The notes beneath the pieces are model-generated. The model was not told where the DNA came from. It saw only the letters and a list, made by a program, of their open reading frames with translations, and made no database searches. Shown one piece after another: positions 40,262-48,851 of a stretch of 64,000 nucleotides of DNA (positions within the stretch are counted from its first letter, which is position 1; each line of letters opens with the position of its first letter). Position numbers and translations under genes: made by a program. The stretch covers positions 2,356,001 to 2,420,000 of the forward strand of contig OY969094.1 in assembly GCA_963697695.1 (NCBI GenBank). Direction: 5' to 3'. The DNA is from VRUE01 sp963697695 (lineage in GTDB: Bacteria; Actinomycetota; Thermoleophilia; Solirubrobacterales; 70-9).

Positions 40262-41797
40262 GTGAAGCCGTTGCGTTTCGTCCAGGCATTGATTCTCAGC
40301 TGCTGTGTTTTCGCTGGTGTGGCGGGTGTTGCAGGTGCTTCGCCCGGTGACCTCGACAGATCCTTCGGCCAGGAAGGCATGTCCCGCCTGCAGGGCGATC
40401 AGAGCGCCCACGTGGTTCCGGAGGACATGGTGGTTGGCCCTGGAGGGGAGATCTATGTCCTGCGGTCCGCGTTCCGGTGCTTCGGCTCTCCCTGCACCCG
40501 CGAACACCTGGTCAGCAGGTTTTCGCGCGATGGCATCCTCGACCGCTCGTTCGGCATTGCCGGCGTACGTAGCCTGTTCACGGCGGCCAGGGGCCTCACC
40601 GAAAGCGGCTCCTTGGCGGTCATGGCCGACGGCAGGATCGTCGTGGGCGCGACCGACGACGGCAAGCTCGTTCTTGCCCGCCTGAATCTCGACGGCGCCT
40701 CTGACGGCACCTTCGGCAGTGGCGGAGCGATCAAGCTCGATCTCGGCATCCCGGTGGACCGGGTTCGGGTGGCGGTGCAGGCCGACGGCCGTATCGTGAT
40801 CGCCGCCGAACCCAGATCCGGCTACGGGGGCGACGCCGTGATCGTGACCCGCTTCACATCGCAGGGAGCGCCCGACCCAGGCTTCCACGGCGGCGTGCCG
40901 GTCATCACCAGCCTCGGCTCGGGGCTGGGGGACTTCGCCCTTTCGGGTGAAAGGGCGGTGCTCGCAGGCCCCCGCTGCTGCGGATTCGGCGGTGGAGCTG
41001 TTCACGTCGCGCGTCTCGATCAGAGCGGGGTCTTCGACTCGAACTTCGGCCGCCAAGGGCAGAGCTTCATCGACGACGTAGTCGAGGGGGTCGGCATCGG
41101 TGCGGTGATCGCCCTCCCGAACGGCCGCATCTACGTCGTTGGCTCGAGCGATGGCGACAAGGGCGATGCCTTCGCCTTGAGGCTATTGCCGACGGGGCGC
41201 CTCGATCGCCGCTTCGGCAATCGAGGCATCTCCTACATGAGGCGCAGCTTCCTCGATGTGGGCGGCGCTGCGGTCGACCGCTCGGGAAGGCTGCTGATCG
41301 CAGGCATCGCTCCAGCCGGGACCCGGCAGGGACCGTCCCACGGCCCAAGGGGGCTGGCTGCCCTGCGACGCCTCTCGAACGGTCATCGCGACCTGACGTT
41401 CGGCGGCGGTTCGCTCATGCGCCTCAGTTCACCCGGTGCGAACCAGATGACGGCGGTTGGGTTGCAGGGCGCCAACAAGTTCGTTGCATTGGCCTCGGAT
41501 GTGGAATGCAGCCGCAGCTGCCCCTCGCCGACGACCTTTCTCGTTCGCTTCATCGGCGGCCCGAGCGGCTCGCGCTGCAAGGGGAAGCGGGCGACGATCG
41601 TCGGGACGCGGCAGGGAGAGAAGCTGATCGGCACCCCGCGCCGCGATGTCATCGCCGCGTTGGCGGGCAACGACTTCGTGAAGGGCCGCGGTGGCAACGA
41701 CCTGATCTGCGGCGGCCGGGGTGACGACAAGCTGCGCGGCGGGCCCGGCCGTGACGTCCTCAGCGGCGGGCCGGGACGCAACCGGCTGCAGCAATAG
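40262..41797 (+). CDS. secreted delta-60 repeat protein with C-terminal RTX-like repeats, 511 aa
   Basis: Signal peptide MKPLRFVQALILSCCVFAGV, AGVAGA. Then repeats of about 50-60 residues of the delta-60 type, each with D-x-x-F-G-x-x-G and a D-G-R-I-V-V strand (LDRSFGIAGV, VMADGRIVVGATDDGKLVLA, RLNLDGASDGTFGSGG). Residues about 440-511: RATIVGTRQGEKLIGTPRRD, VIAALAGNDFVKGRGGNDLI, CGGRGDDKLRGGPGRDVLSG, RTX-like Ca-binding nonapeptides. GTG 40262 fits the GGGGGAG spacing; ATG 40256 is the alternative. Extracellular, probably beta-propeller. Confidence 0.88.
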   Translation: MKPLRFVQALILSCCVFAGVAGVAGASPGDLDRSFGQEGMSRLQGDQSAHVVPEDMVVGPGGEIYVLRSAFRCFGSPCTREHLVSRFSRDGILDRSFGIAGVRSLFTAARGLTESGSLAVMADGRIVVGATDDGKLVLARLNLDGASDGTFGSGGAIKLDLGIPVDRVRVAVQADGRIVIAAEPRSGYGGDAVIVTRFTSQGAPDPGFHGGVPVITSLGSGLGDFALSGERAVLAGPRCCGFGGGAVHVARLDQSGVFDSNFGRQGQSFIDDVVEGVGIGAVIALPNGRIYVVGSSDGDKGDAFALRLLPTGRLDRRFGNRGISYMRRSFLDVGGAAVDRSGRLLIAGIAPAGTRQGPSHGPRGLAALRRLSNGHRDLTFGGGSLMRLSSPGANQMTAVGLQGANKFVALASDVECSRSCPSPTTFLVRFIGGPSGSRCKGKRATIVGTRQGEKLIGTPRRDVIAALAGNDFVKGRGGNDLICGGRGDDKLRGGPGRDVLSGGPGRNRLQQ

Positions 41798-41801
41798 GGC
41801 C

Positions 41802-42878
41802 GTGTCGCTTCGCACCACGCTCAGGCCGATCCTCATCGGCCTGAGCGTTTCGCTCCTCCTGCTTGCTTGGCCGTCCTCGGGGGTCGCCCGGCCGAGCGTT
41901 CCCCGTGCGTTTCTGGGGGTCGTCCCACAGGGGCCGCTTGGGGTGAATGACTACGAGCGCATGAAAGGTGTCGTCGGCACGCTACGGATTCCGTTCTACT
42001 GGTACGAGATCGAGTCAAGCCCGGGCCAGTACGACTTCCGCCCGGTCGACGCTGTTGTTGGCCAGGCGGCGGAACATGGCATCCAGGTGCTGCCCTTTGT
42101 CTATGGATCGCCGGCCTGGGCGACCGGCGGATCCGCCACTCCGCCCCTGGGCTCCAAGTCGGTTCGGTCCGCCTGGACCACTTTCCTCACACGTTTGGTT
42201 CAGCGCTACGGTCCGGGCGGGGACTTCTGGCAGGGGCGGATAAAGCCACTGCCGATTCGCCGTTGGCAGGTGTGGAACGAGCCCAACTTCCTGCTCTTCT
42301 GGCGACCCCGTCCGGCCCCCGTCGACTATGCGCGGCTGCTGCGCATCTCCGCTCGCGCGATTCGCGGCGCGGACCGCAGGGCGACGATCGTCGCTGCGGG
42401 TGTGGCGCCCGTCGAGGCGGGCATTCCGCCCTGGACCTTCCTGCGCAGGATGTACGAGGTGCGGGGCGTGCGGCGCGATTTCGACGTTGCCGCCCTTCAC
42501 CCCTACGCCCCGCATGTGCGCTGGGTCGACCAGCAGATCCGGCTTGTCAGGGAAGTGATGTCGAACGCGGGTGATGCCCGCAAGCCACTGCAACTGACCG
42601 AGATCGGGGTTGCCTCCGCAGGCCGCTTCCCCAATCCGTACAACAAGGGCCGGCGCGGCCAAGCCTCCTACCTGCAGCGAGTGTTTCGACTGGCGATCGG
42701 GAACCGCGCTCGCTGGCGCCTTGCCGGTATCGACTGGTTCGCCTGGCAAGACGCGACAGCAGCGGATCCCCATTGCGTCTTCTGTGAGTCCGGTGGCATG
42801 TTCGACGCAAGCGGGACTCCGAAGCCGGCCTGGCAGTCCTTCCGTCGAATCGCAACTTCGCGGATCTTCGGTGTTTGA
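41802..42878 (+). CDS. secreted glycoside hydrolase, clan GH-A type, 358 aa
   Basis: Signal peptide VSLRTTLRPILIGLSVSLLL, LAWPSSGVA. TIM-barrel features: acid/base in RRWQVWNEPNFLLFWRPRPA (W-N-E-P), nucleophile in PLQLTEIGVAS, and DVAALHPYAPHVRWVDQQIR. Resembles GH39/GH5-like actinobacterial enzymes; substrate unknown. GTG at 41802, 4 nt after the preceding stop. Lies between two related delta-60 proteins, so possibly a shared surface function. Confidence 0.82.
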   Translation: MSLRTTLRPILIGLSVSLLLLAWPSSGVARPSVPRAFLGVVPQGPLGVNDYERMKGVVGTLRIPFYWYEIESSPGQYDFRPVDAVVGQAAEHGIQVLPFVYGSPAWATGGSATPPLGSKSVRSAWTTFLTRLVQRYGPGGDFWQGRIKPLPIRRWQVWNEPNFLLFWRPRPAPVDYARLLRISARAIRGADRRATIVAAGVAPVEAGIPPWTFLRRMYEVRGVRRDFDVAALHPYAPHVRWVDQQIRLVREVMSNAGDARKPLQLTEIGVASAGRFPNPYNKGRRGQASYLQRVFRLAIGNRARWRLAGIDWFAWQDATAADPHCVFCESGGMFDASGTPKPAWQSFRRIATSRIFGV

Positions 42879-42885
42879 TCGGCCG

Positions 42886-44385
42886 ATGAGCTCGCTGGGG
42901 AGAGCCAGAACTAGCCCCTTGGCATGCTGCCTGATTGCCTGCGGCCTGCTGTCCCTCGGCGCCACCGCCGCGACAGCCGCCCCCGCCGACCTCGATCTCT
43001 CCTTCGGGGGTGGCGATGGCATCGCGCCGGTCGAACCGCCGCCGGGGAGGACGTTCTCGACGACAACTGCGTCGAGGATGGCGGTCGGGCCGCAGGACGA
43101 AGTCTTCGTTCTCTACGCGTCGGTGGGGGATTGCCCGTCCGTCAACTCGTGCCAGGTCGACTGGTCGGTGGGGCGCTATCCCAGCGACGGCAGCCGGGAC
43201 CCGTTCTTCGGGCAGGGCCCCGGCTCCAGCCTCTCGGTGCGCGGTGTGCGCTACTGGCAGGCCGATCTCGCGGTCGGTCCGGACGGCAAGCAGGTGGTGG
43301 CCGCACTGGATCAGGGCGGTCTGGTGCTGGCCAGGTTCGACTTCTCGGGACGTCTCGACGGCAGCTTCGGCGGGGACGGCAGAATCGAGGTCCCGGGCGA
43401 AGGAACCCTTGCCGGCACACCCCCTGTCGTCGGGGTTCAGCCTGACGGCAAGATTGTGGTCGCTGTCGAGGCCGGGCTGCCCAGAGGCGTGCGCATCGCC
43501 CGCTATCTCCCCGACGGGACCCCCGATCCGAGCTTTTTCGGTCCCGGCGGTCAGACCTCCATGGGCATGGGCAGTCTGAACCGGCCGGTGGGGCTCCTGT
43601 TCGGTGCTGACGGGACCATCGCCTTTGGGCTCTCCGATTGCTGCGGAGGGAGGATCGAACAGGGCCCCGCCATAGGCTTCGGGCGCTTCCACACGAACGG
43701 CGAACTGGATCACCGGTTTCTCTTTCACTTGCCGACTCAGCAGCCGAGCGAACTGCGTTCGGTCGCGTCCACCGCCGACGGTGGGATCGTGGCTGCGCTG
43801 GACGAAGGACAGCGGGGAGCCGTCATCGCCAAGGTGGGTCCCGGTGCGAGTGTCAATCCGGGCTTTGGCGTCGCAGGGGGCGTACTGCTCTCGCAGGAGA
43901 CGGACGTGATCAGCGCCTCTGACCTCGCCGTCGACAGCCGTGGGCGCATCGTCGGCGTCGGCTGGTCCGGTGCCGGTGTGTGGGCATACAGACTCCAACC
44001 CAACGGAAAAGCGGATCGCACCTTCAACGGGGGACACGGAGTGAGGGCGGAGATCGACGCTACTCAGGAAACGGCCTCCGCCGTCGTTCTGCAGTCGGGA
44101 GACCGCGTCGTGGCACTGGGGGAATCGACCTGCTGCGGCGCGAAGACGATGGCCTTGGTTCGCTTCCAGGCGGGCGACGACCGCTCGCGCTGCTTGAAGC
44201 GGAAAGCGACGATCGTCGGTACAAGAGGACCGGACGAGCTCACGGGAACGCCACGGCGGGACGTGATCGCAGCCCTCGCCGGTCGCGACGTCGTCCGCGG
44301 CCTGAGCGGGCGGGACGTGATCTGCGGCGGACGGGGAAAAGACCGCCTCTTCGGCGGACCCGGACGCGATCGGGTGCGCCAGTAG
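42886..44385 (+). CDS. secreted delta-60 repeat protein with C-terminal RTX-like repeats, 499 aa
   Basis: Paralogue of 40262-41797. Signal peptide (PLACCLIACGLLSLGATAAT, AAPA), first repeat DLDLSFGGGDGIAPVEPPPG, further repeats (FDFSGRLDGSFGGDGRIEVP, GVQPDGKIVVAVEAG). Ends KATIVGTRGPDELTGTPRRD, VIAALAGRDVVRGLSGRDVI, CGGRGKDRLFGGPGRDRVRQ. The C-terminal 65 residues are very close to those of the first copy, more than the middle, which suggests duplication. Confidence 0.88.
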   Translation: MSSLGRARTSPLACCLIACGLLSLGATAATAAPADLDLSFGGGDGIAPVEPPPGRTFSTTTASRMAVGPQDEVFVLYASVGDCPSVNSCQVDWSVGRYPSDGSRDPFFGQGPGSSLSVRGVRYWQADLAVGPDGKQVVAALDQGGLVLARFDFSGRLDGSFGGDGRIEVPGEGTLAGTPPVVGVQPDGKIVVAVEAGLPRGVRIARYLPDGTPDPSFFGPGGQTSMGMGSLNRPVGLLFGADGTIAFGLSDCCGGRIEQGPAIGFGRFHTNGELDHRFLFHLPTQQPSELRSVASTADGGIVAALDEGQRGAVIAKVGPGASVNPGFGVAGGVLLSQETDVISASDLAVDSRGRIVGVGWSGAGVWAYRLQPNGKADRTFNGGHGVRAEIDATQETASAVVLQSGDRVVALGESTCCGAKTMALVRFQAGDDRSRCLKRKATIVGTRGPDELTGTPRRDVIAALAGRDVVRGLSGRDVICGGRGKDRLFGGPGRDRVRQ

Positions 44386-44426
44386 CGATGACGGGTACCT
44401 GGCGCCTCCGCTAGCCTCGCCGCACG

Positions 44427-44825
44427 ATGCGAATTGCGCAGAGCTTGATCGACGAGATGGTCGCGCATGCGCGCGAGGACCTGCCGAACGAGTGCTGCGG
44501 CCTCGTCGGTGGCAGCGACGGGACGGCGGCCTCGGTGGTGCCGGTGGTCAACGCCGCCGCCAGCCCGCTGCGCTACGAGATGGATCCGCAGGGCCAGTAC
44601 AACGCGCTCAAGGGGATCGAAGACGATGGCGGCGAGCTGCTGGCGATCTACCACTCGCACACCAAGAGCGCGGCCTATCCCTCGCAGACCGATGTGAACC
44701 AGGCCGTCAACTGGCCCGATGCGATCTACCTGATCGTCTCGCTGCAGGATCCCGACGCGCCCGAGGTCAAGGGCTACTGGCTGAAAGACCTGGAGATCGC
44801 CGATGCCGAGCTCGTCGTCGAGTAG
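44427..44825 (+). CDS. mec: Mec+-like JAMM/MPN metallopeptidase, 132 aa
   Basis: JAMM motif LLAIYHSHTKSAAYPSQTDV (H-x-H-x7-S-x-x-D), with upstream Glu and NECCGLVGGSDG. In the CysO pathway Mec+ cleaves cysteine from the CysO-Cys adduct. Here it lies 4 kb from cysM, with the two delta-60/GH genes between. Overlaps the next gene by 23 nt. Confidence 0.92.
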   Translation: MRIAQSLIDEMVAHAREDLPNECCGLVGGSDGTAASVVPVVNAAASPLRYEMDPQGQYNALKGIEDDGGELLAIYHSHTKSAAYPSQTDVNQAVNWPDAIYLIVSLQDPDAPEVKGYWLKDLEIADAELVVE

Positions 44826-45045
44826 CGGCGGGCGCCTGGTCAAGGTCGCCTACGGCCAGAATCAGATCGAGGCCGAGATGATCCAGGGCCTGCTTTCCGA
44901 GCATGGCATCCCGAGCATGATCAAGCGTGCTCCGGGTTTCGACAATCCCGAGTTCCTCGCTGCCGGTCCGCATCATGTCCTCGTGCCCGAGGCTGCCGCT
45001 GAGGAAGCTCGCGAAGCACTGGCCAACACCCCCGGCAGCGAGTAG
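44803..45045 (+). CDS. DUF2007 (putative signal-transducing) protein, 80 aa
   Basis: LVKVAYGQNQIEAEMIQGLL, SEHGIPSMIKRAPGFDNPEF, HHVLVPEAAAEEAREALAN is the DUF2007 pattern (A-x-x-x-Q-x-E-A-x-x-i-x-x-x-L-x-x-x-G-I-x-x). Starts inside mec; both likely on one transcript. Biochemical role unknown. Confidence 0.85.
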   Translation: MPSSSSSSGGRLVKVAYGQNQIEAEMIQGLLSEHGIPSMIKRAPGFDNPEFLAAGPHHVLVPEAAAEEAREALANTPGSE

Positions 45046-45054
45046 CGGGAGTCC

Positions 45055-45810
45055 CTAGTCGATGCTCGGCCGGTTGATCTCGCGCAGGTAGCTGTGCCAG
45101 GCGGCTTCGATTTCGCCGATCGGGGCTTCGAAAGCGGCTTCGAGGGTCGGTCCCGCACCGCCGGGGAGTAGCTCCAGGGCCAGTCGCTCGCAGGCGTCGG
45201 GACCGCGTTCGGTCTCCAGCAGGTCGAAGATCGTGCCGCCGAGGATCACGGCGTCCCGTCGCGAGGGGGGGAAGGAGGGCCGGGAGCTCTCGCGCAGGCG
45301 GCGGATCACCGCTGCACGGTAGAGGCCGACCTGCCGGGCGTAATACTGGGCGCCTCCTTCGACCAGCCAAGCCCAGCGCAGGTAGCGGGCGAAGCGGCGC
45401 GGTGTCCATGAGGGCGGCAGCTCCGGGTTGTTGGCGGCCACGACGAGCTGGGCGTAGAGGCGCTCGGCGGTTCCGCGCAGAGCCTCGCGTGAGTCGTCGC
45501 CGGCGGCGCGGCGCTCCATATGGGGATCGTTGAGGACGTGCAGCTCGGTGGCCATCGCCCAGCCGGCCAGGTAGCGGCGGCCGGCGGGCGCCGCCGACCA
45601 GCGCGCCGCGGGGAGGAACGGGTGGGCCAAGGCAAGCCAGACGGGATTGGTGTGAACGACGACCGTCACTTCGCCCGGCACGTTCTCGAAGCGGTCCTCG
45701 AGCCGCAGTCTCAGCTCCTCCATCCGGTCCAACGTCCGCTCCGCGAACGCCGTATCGCCGCTGTCGTGCCGCGCGGTAAAGCTCAGCGATTCAGTCTCGA
45801 CCCAAGGCAC
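45055..45810 (-). CDS. conserved hypothetical, peptidase-MA-like, 251 aa
   Basis: Start MPWVETESLSFTARHDSGDT, AFAERTLDRMEELRLRLEDR, then VPGEVTVVVHTNPVWLALAH. The region RYLRWAWLVEGGAQYYARQV sits where gluzincin-like peptidase-MA proteins carry H-E-x-x-H plus a W-x-x-E-G-x-A block; here W-L-V-E-G-G-A is present but an HExxH is not. So possibly an inactive relative. Soluble; no signal peptide. Confidence 0.65.
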   Translation of the reverse strand: MPWVETESLSFTARHDSGDTAFAERTLDRMEELRLRLEDRFENVPGEVTVVVHTNPVWLALAHPFLPAARWSAAPAGRRYLAGWAMATELHVLNDPHMERRAAGDDSREALRGTAERLYAQLVVAANNPELPPSWTPRRFARYLRWAWLVEGGAQYYARQVGLYRAAVIRRLRESSRPSFPPSRRDAVILGGTIFDLLETERGPDACERLALELLPGGAGPTLEAAFEAPIGEIEAAWHSYLREINRPSID

Positions 45811-45830
45811 CGGCCGAGTCTAAGGCTGCT

Positions 45831-46460
45831 CTAGACGAGTACCGGCTCGGCGGCGCCGCAAACTCCGAGGATCTCCGCGCGGGCGCGGTCGTACTCCTCG
45901 TCGGCCATCACCGGGGTGCCCTCAAAGGGGAGATCGCGGTCGATTTCGACCCAGGAACGGCAACCGTGGTACTCCTCGCGGACCCGCACAGTGACCGGGC
46001 GGGGGATGCGGTGGACCCGCAGCAGCAGGATGTGCAGCGGGTGGCGCCGCTTCCAGTTGAGCCGCTTCTCGGCGTAGTCCGGGGTCCAAACATAGAAGGG
46101 GGAAAGACCGTCGACGATGCGCGGATCGGTGATCGTGATGTGGTCGGTGACCTCGGCCCAGGCACGCAGCCTGACGCGCTCCGGCTGTGAGATGCCGCCA
46201 TCCTGAATAAGCGCTCCGGGCGGCGGTTCCTCATCCGGCCAGACACCCTCCTCGAGGGCACGGCCCAGCTCAGGATGGTGCGACTCGCGCACCAGGTTGT
46301 TCTGCTGATGATCGAAGGTCGGATAGAGGAAAAAGCGCTCGTGATCGAGCTCGAAGTGCTTGTTCTCCTCGCGGATTCCGCCCTTACGGAGCGTCAGTAG
46401 CTGCTCGCCCTCGGCGAGTGCGCGGACCGTTACGGCCCATTCCTTGAAAGCGATCGGCAT
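45831..46460 (-). CDS. DUF1802 family protein, 209 aa
   Basis: MPIAFKEWAVTVRALAEGEQ, LLTLRKGGIREENKHFELDH, ERFFLYPTFDHQQNNLVRES is the DUF1802 signature. Later RLRAWAEVTDHITITDPRIV, and LSPFYVWTPDYAEKRLNWKR. The family is found across cyanobacteria and actinobacteria, function unknown. ATG at 46460. Confidence 0.85.
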   Translation of the reverse strand: MPIAFKEWAVTVRALAEGEQLLTLRKGGIREENKHFELDHERFFLYPTFDHQQNNLVRESHHPELGRALEEGVWPDEEPPPGALIQDGGISQPERVRLRAWAEVTDHITITDPRIVDGLSPFYVWTPDYAEKRLNWKRRHPLHILLLRVHRIPRPVTVRVREEYHGCRSWVEIDRDLPFEGTPVMADEEYDRARAEILGVCGAAEPVLV

Positions 46461-46755
46461 TTGAAGTCGTACCTATAGAAGGTCGGTTGAATCTGACTGG
46501 AGAGGACGCCTCGGACCTCGTCCAGGTTGAGAAGCCCGCCCGGATTGGCATTCTAGACGAGTCAGCGCCGATCTCAAAATATGTGATCACTGTCACGCAT
46601 ATCCCTTCTCTGTAGAGGCGATTTCCAGCCGTTTCCGCCCTAGCCTGCGCTCCCCAATCAAAAGAGCGGCCGGGGCGCCGCCGAGACGGCCCCGGTCTGG
46701 CGCCGAAAGGCTCATAGGGCAGCCCGCCTGCCGTCAGCGAGATTGAGGGGGCAGG
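46461..46755. other. intergenic region
   Basis: About 295 nt without a supported gene. A CCGGGGC...GCCCCGG hairpin (around 46669-46694) lies in a GC-rich stretch and may be a terminator. AT-rich promoter-like sequence around 46570-46615 (AAAATATGTGATCACTGTCA). The following 46861-46997 also holds no convincing gene. Confidence 0.4.
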
Positions 46756-46860
46756 TTGAGCTCTCGGCGGATTGAGCAGCTTCACGACATGCTCGATGAC
46801 GGATGGAAGTCCGATGCAGCTATCGTTGCCATGGTTCCTCTGCTTGAGGAGCGGAAATGA
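46756..46860 (+). CDS. possible 34-aa ORF
   Basis: TTG start with GAGGGGG 4 nt upstream; reads LSSRRIEQLHDMLDDGWKSD, AAIVAMVPLLEERK then TGA. Composition looks protein-like (amphipathic helix), but no family is recognised and it may be the decayed start of a longer gene whose remainder (46861-46987) is out of frame. Confidence 0.25.
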   Translation: MSSRRIEQLHDMLDDGWKSDAAIVAMVPLLEERK

Positions 46861-46997
46861 CGCCAGGGCAGCTAAACAAGCGTGTAGAGGGACGTTGAAG
46901 CGAAATCAGGCTGCAATCAAGCAGGCCAACAGTCGTGCTCAGCGGTTGAATCGTCAGGGCTCGTCTAGCTGGCATCTCGCCCAGTAGGCGACCGACT

Positions 46998-47927
46998 TTG
47001 CGCGATGCAAGAGGAACATCTCTCTCGGTTCGCACGCTCCACCATCGCTTTCTGAGCAAGCCTCACTACGTCTTTCGGCCGTCACAGCTGGTGCGGCGGC
47101 TCAAGGGAAAGCGAACCGGTGTACGGATCTCCGATGACCTCGAGCTGGCAACCATGCCCTGGGGCCTCCCACTTGCATACGAACCCTCGGAGTCGATGGG
47201 GTCCGGCATCTCACGAACGGGCGTGTTCGATCTGCTGGTTACCGAGGCCCTGTATCGCCTGGTCGAGCCCGGCGAGTTCGCCTTGGATGTTGGCGCCAAC
47301 GTCGGCTACATGTCGAGTGTGATGGCGGCGAGGCTCGGACCGCAAGGGCACATTACGGCCTTCGAGCCGCACCCCAAAATCGCATCCCAACTCAGGGACA
47401 ACGTTGCTCGGTGGAAGTCGAAACCAGTAGCCGGGATTGAGACGGTCGAGGCAGCCGTATCGTCCTCCAGTGGAACCGGCGTGCTGTCGGAGGGACCCGA
47501 TTTTGAGCACAACCGCGGAACGGCCGCCCTCGACGCCGAAGACGGGAAATCGCCCACGCATTCGGTCCAACTTGTCCAGATCGACGAATACGTAAAGGGC
47601 GATGTCGGAGTGCTGAAGCTCGACGTCGAGGGACATGAGCTCTCAGCTTTGGAAGGTGCCGCTCGTGCGCTTGAAAGGCGTCAGATTCGCGATGTTATTT
47701 TTGAGGGACTGGATGACTATCCGACGCCGGTCACCGACATGCTGGAGGCTGCGGGCTACCACATTTTCCTCCTGGATCAGCGACTTCGCGGTCCCTCCTT
47801 GTTGTCGCCGACGACTGCGGATGCCGGAAATCTTTGGACTGTCGACAGCTACGTAGCGACGACGCGGCCAGAGAGGGCCTTGCAGAAAATTGATGGCTGG
47901 GGTTGGCATTCGCTGCGCCGCGCCTGA
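46998..47927 (+). CDS. FkbM-family SAM methyltransferase, about 309 aa
   Basis: Motif I FALDVGANVGYMSSVMAARL, then HITAFEPHPKIASQLRDNVA, GVLKLDVEGHELSALEGAAR, RDVIFEGLDDYPTPVTDMLE are FkbM hallmarks. O-methylation of sugars or polyketides is usual in the family. The TTG at 46998 is the outermost start; the true start may be internal. Isolated gene with no sugar cluster around it. Looks somewhat lower in GC than the neighbours. Confidence 0.85.
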   Translation: MRDARGTSLSVRTLHHRFLSKPHYVFRPSQLVRRLKGKRTGVRISDDLELATMPWGLPLAYEPSESMGSGISRTGVFDLLVTEALYRLVEPGEFALDVGANVGYMSSVMAARLGPQGHITAFEPHPKIASQLRDNVARWKSKPVAGIETVEAAVSSSSGTGVLSEGPDFEHNRGTAALDAEDGKSPTHSVQLVQIDEYVKGDVGVLKLDVEGHELSALEGAARALERRQIRDVIFEGLDDYPTPVTDMLEAAGYHIFLLDQRLRGPSLLSPTTADAGNLWTVDSYVATTRPERALQKIDGWGWHSLRRA

Positions 47928-47984
47928 GTCGGACTCGCTTTGCCGGTTCCTAAAGGCACGGTTCAGGGCCACCGATGGCCTGAT

Positions 47985-48851
47985 TCAGCTCGGGGCGTCC
48001 AGAAAGGGGGCAAGAGGCGGGATGACTCGATCTCGGATGAGCTCGTCTATCGCGCCAAGCTGCTCGACAATCGCCCAGCCTTCGGGCCCCTCTTTCAGCG
48101 CTACCGTGAAGGTCGCATCTGCCTTTGGCTTCACCTTGCCCTTGCGCCCCCTCTTGTGGACGCAGCGGAAGCGGCAGAGGACGTCCTTGTGCTTTATCCG
48201 GCCGGGCGGTTCAAAGGAGAACAGCTGGAGACGGGCATTGTCCCCGCAATCGACCTCGATGGATTGACTCATGGCAACGGATAGGGCCAGCTCTCGGTGC
48301 TTGTCGATGCGGTCGAGATCGTGGAGAAGAGCCAGAAGTTCCCAATCCTCTCCCTTGTATGGCTGCATCGTTTCGATCAGGGCTTGGGCGACTGGATCGA
48401 TGTATCTGATCTTGGCGAGGCCGCTTCCAGGCGCGGGATCTCCCTTCCTGGTCATTCGGCTGAAGTCATCGGGGTTGCTGATAACCGGAAATTCGATGCT
48501 CTTGGCCTCGCGATCCGAGAGCGTCTTCGTGTAGTTGGTCGCAAGCTGGTAGGCGATGTGGTCCAGCGCGGCTCGCATGCTGTGAACGCAATCCCCGACC
48601 AGCAACGACAGGTCAATCGGGGGCTGCTTGACGATCATTGCTCGCACGACATGCTCACTGGCCTGTGGATCGAACTTGCGAACCGCGCGACAGTTGCTTT
48701 TGACCCACCGCTTGATCGCCTTGTCCAGGCAGTCTCGATGTGCTTTCCCACGATCGAGCTTCAGCAGGTATCCGGGTAATGGTGGGATAGCGCAGCCCCT
48801 AATCGGCGGGTCGGTGGCGGGGTACCGCAATGCCTTGGCAATTACTGTCAC
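47985..48851 (-). CDS. hypothetical protein, 288 aa
   Basis: Contains QPPIDLSLLVGDCVHSMRAA, LDHIAYQLATNYTKTLSDRE and PYKGEDWELLALLHDLDRID, KHRELALSVAM. The D-x-x-x-x-R-A-x-L-D-H and D-x-x-x-K-H-R pattern occurs in hypothetical proteins scattered through actinobacteria and phages; function unknown. Overlaps the hyuB stop by 4 nt (GTG start). Codon use looks less GC-biased than neighbours, so possibly acquired. Confidence 0.6.
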   Translation of the reverse strand: MTVIAKALRYPATDPPIRGCAIPPLPGYLLKLDRGKAHRDCLDKAIKRWVKSNCRAVRKFDPQASEHVVRAMIVKQPPIDLSLLVGDCVHSMRAALDHIAYQLATNYTKTLSDREAKSIEFPVISNPDDFSRMTRKGDPAPGSGLAKIRYIDPVAQALIETMQPYKGEDWELLALLHDLDRIDKHRELALSVAMSQSIEVDCGDNARLQLFSFEPPGRIKHKDVLCRFRCVHKRGRKGKVKPKADATFTVALKEGPEGWAIVEQLGAIDELIRDRVIPPLAPFLDAPS

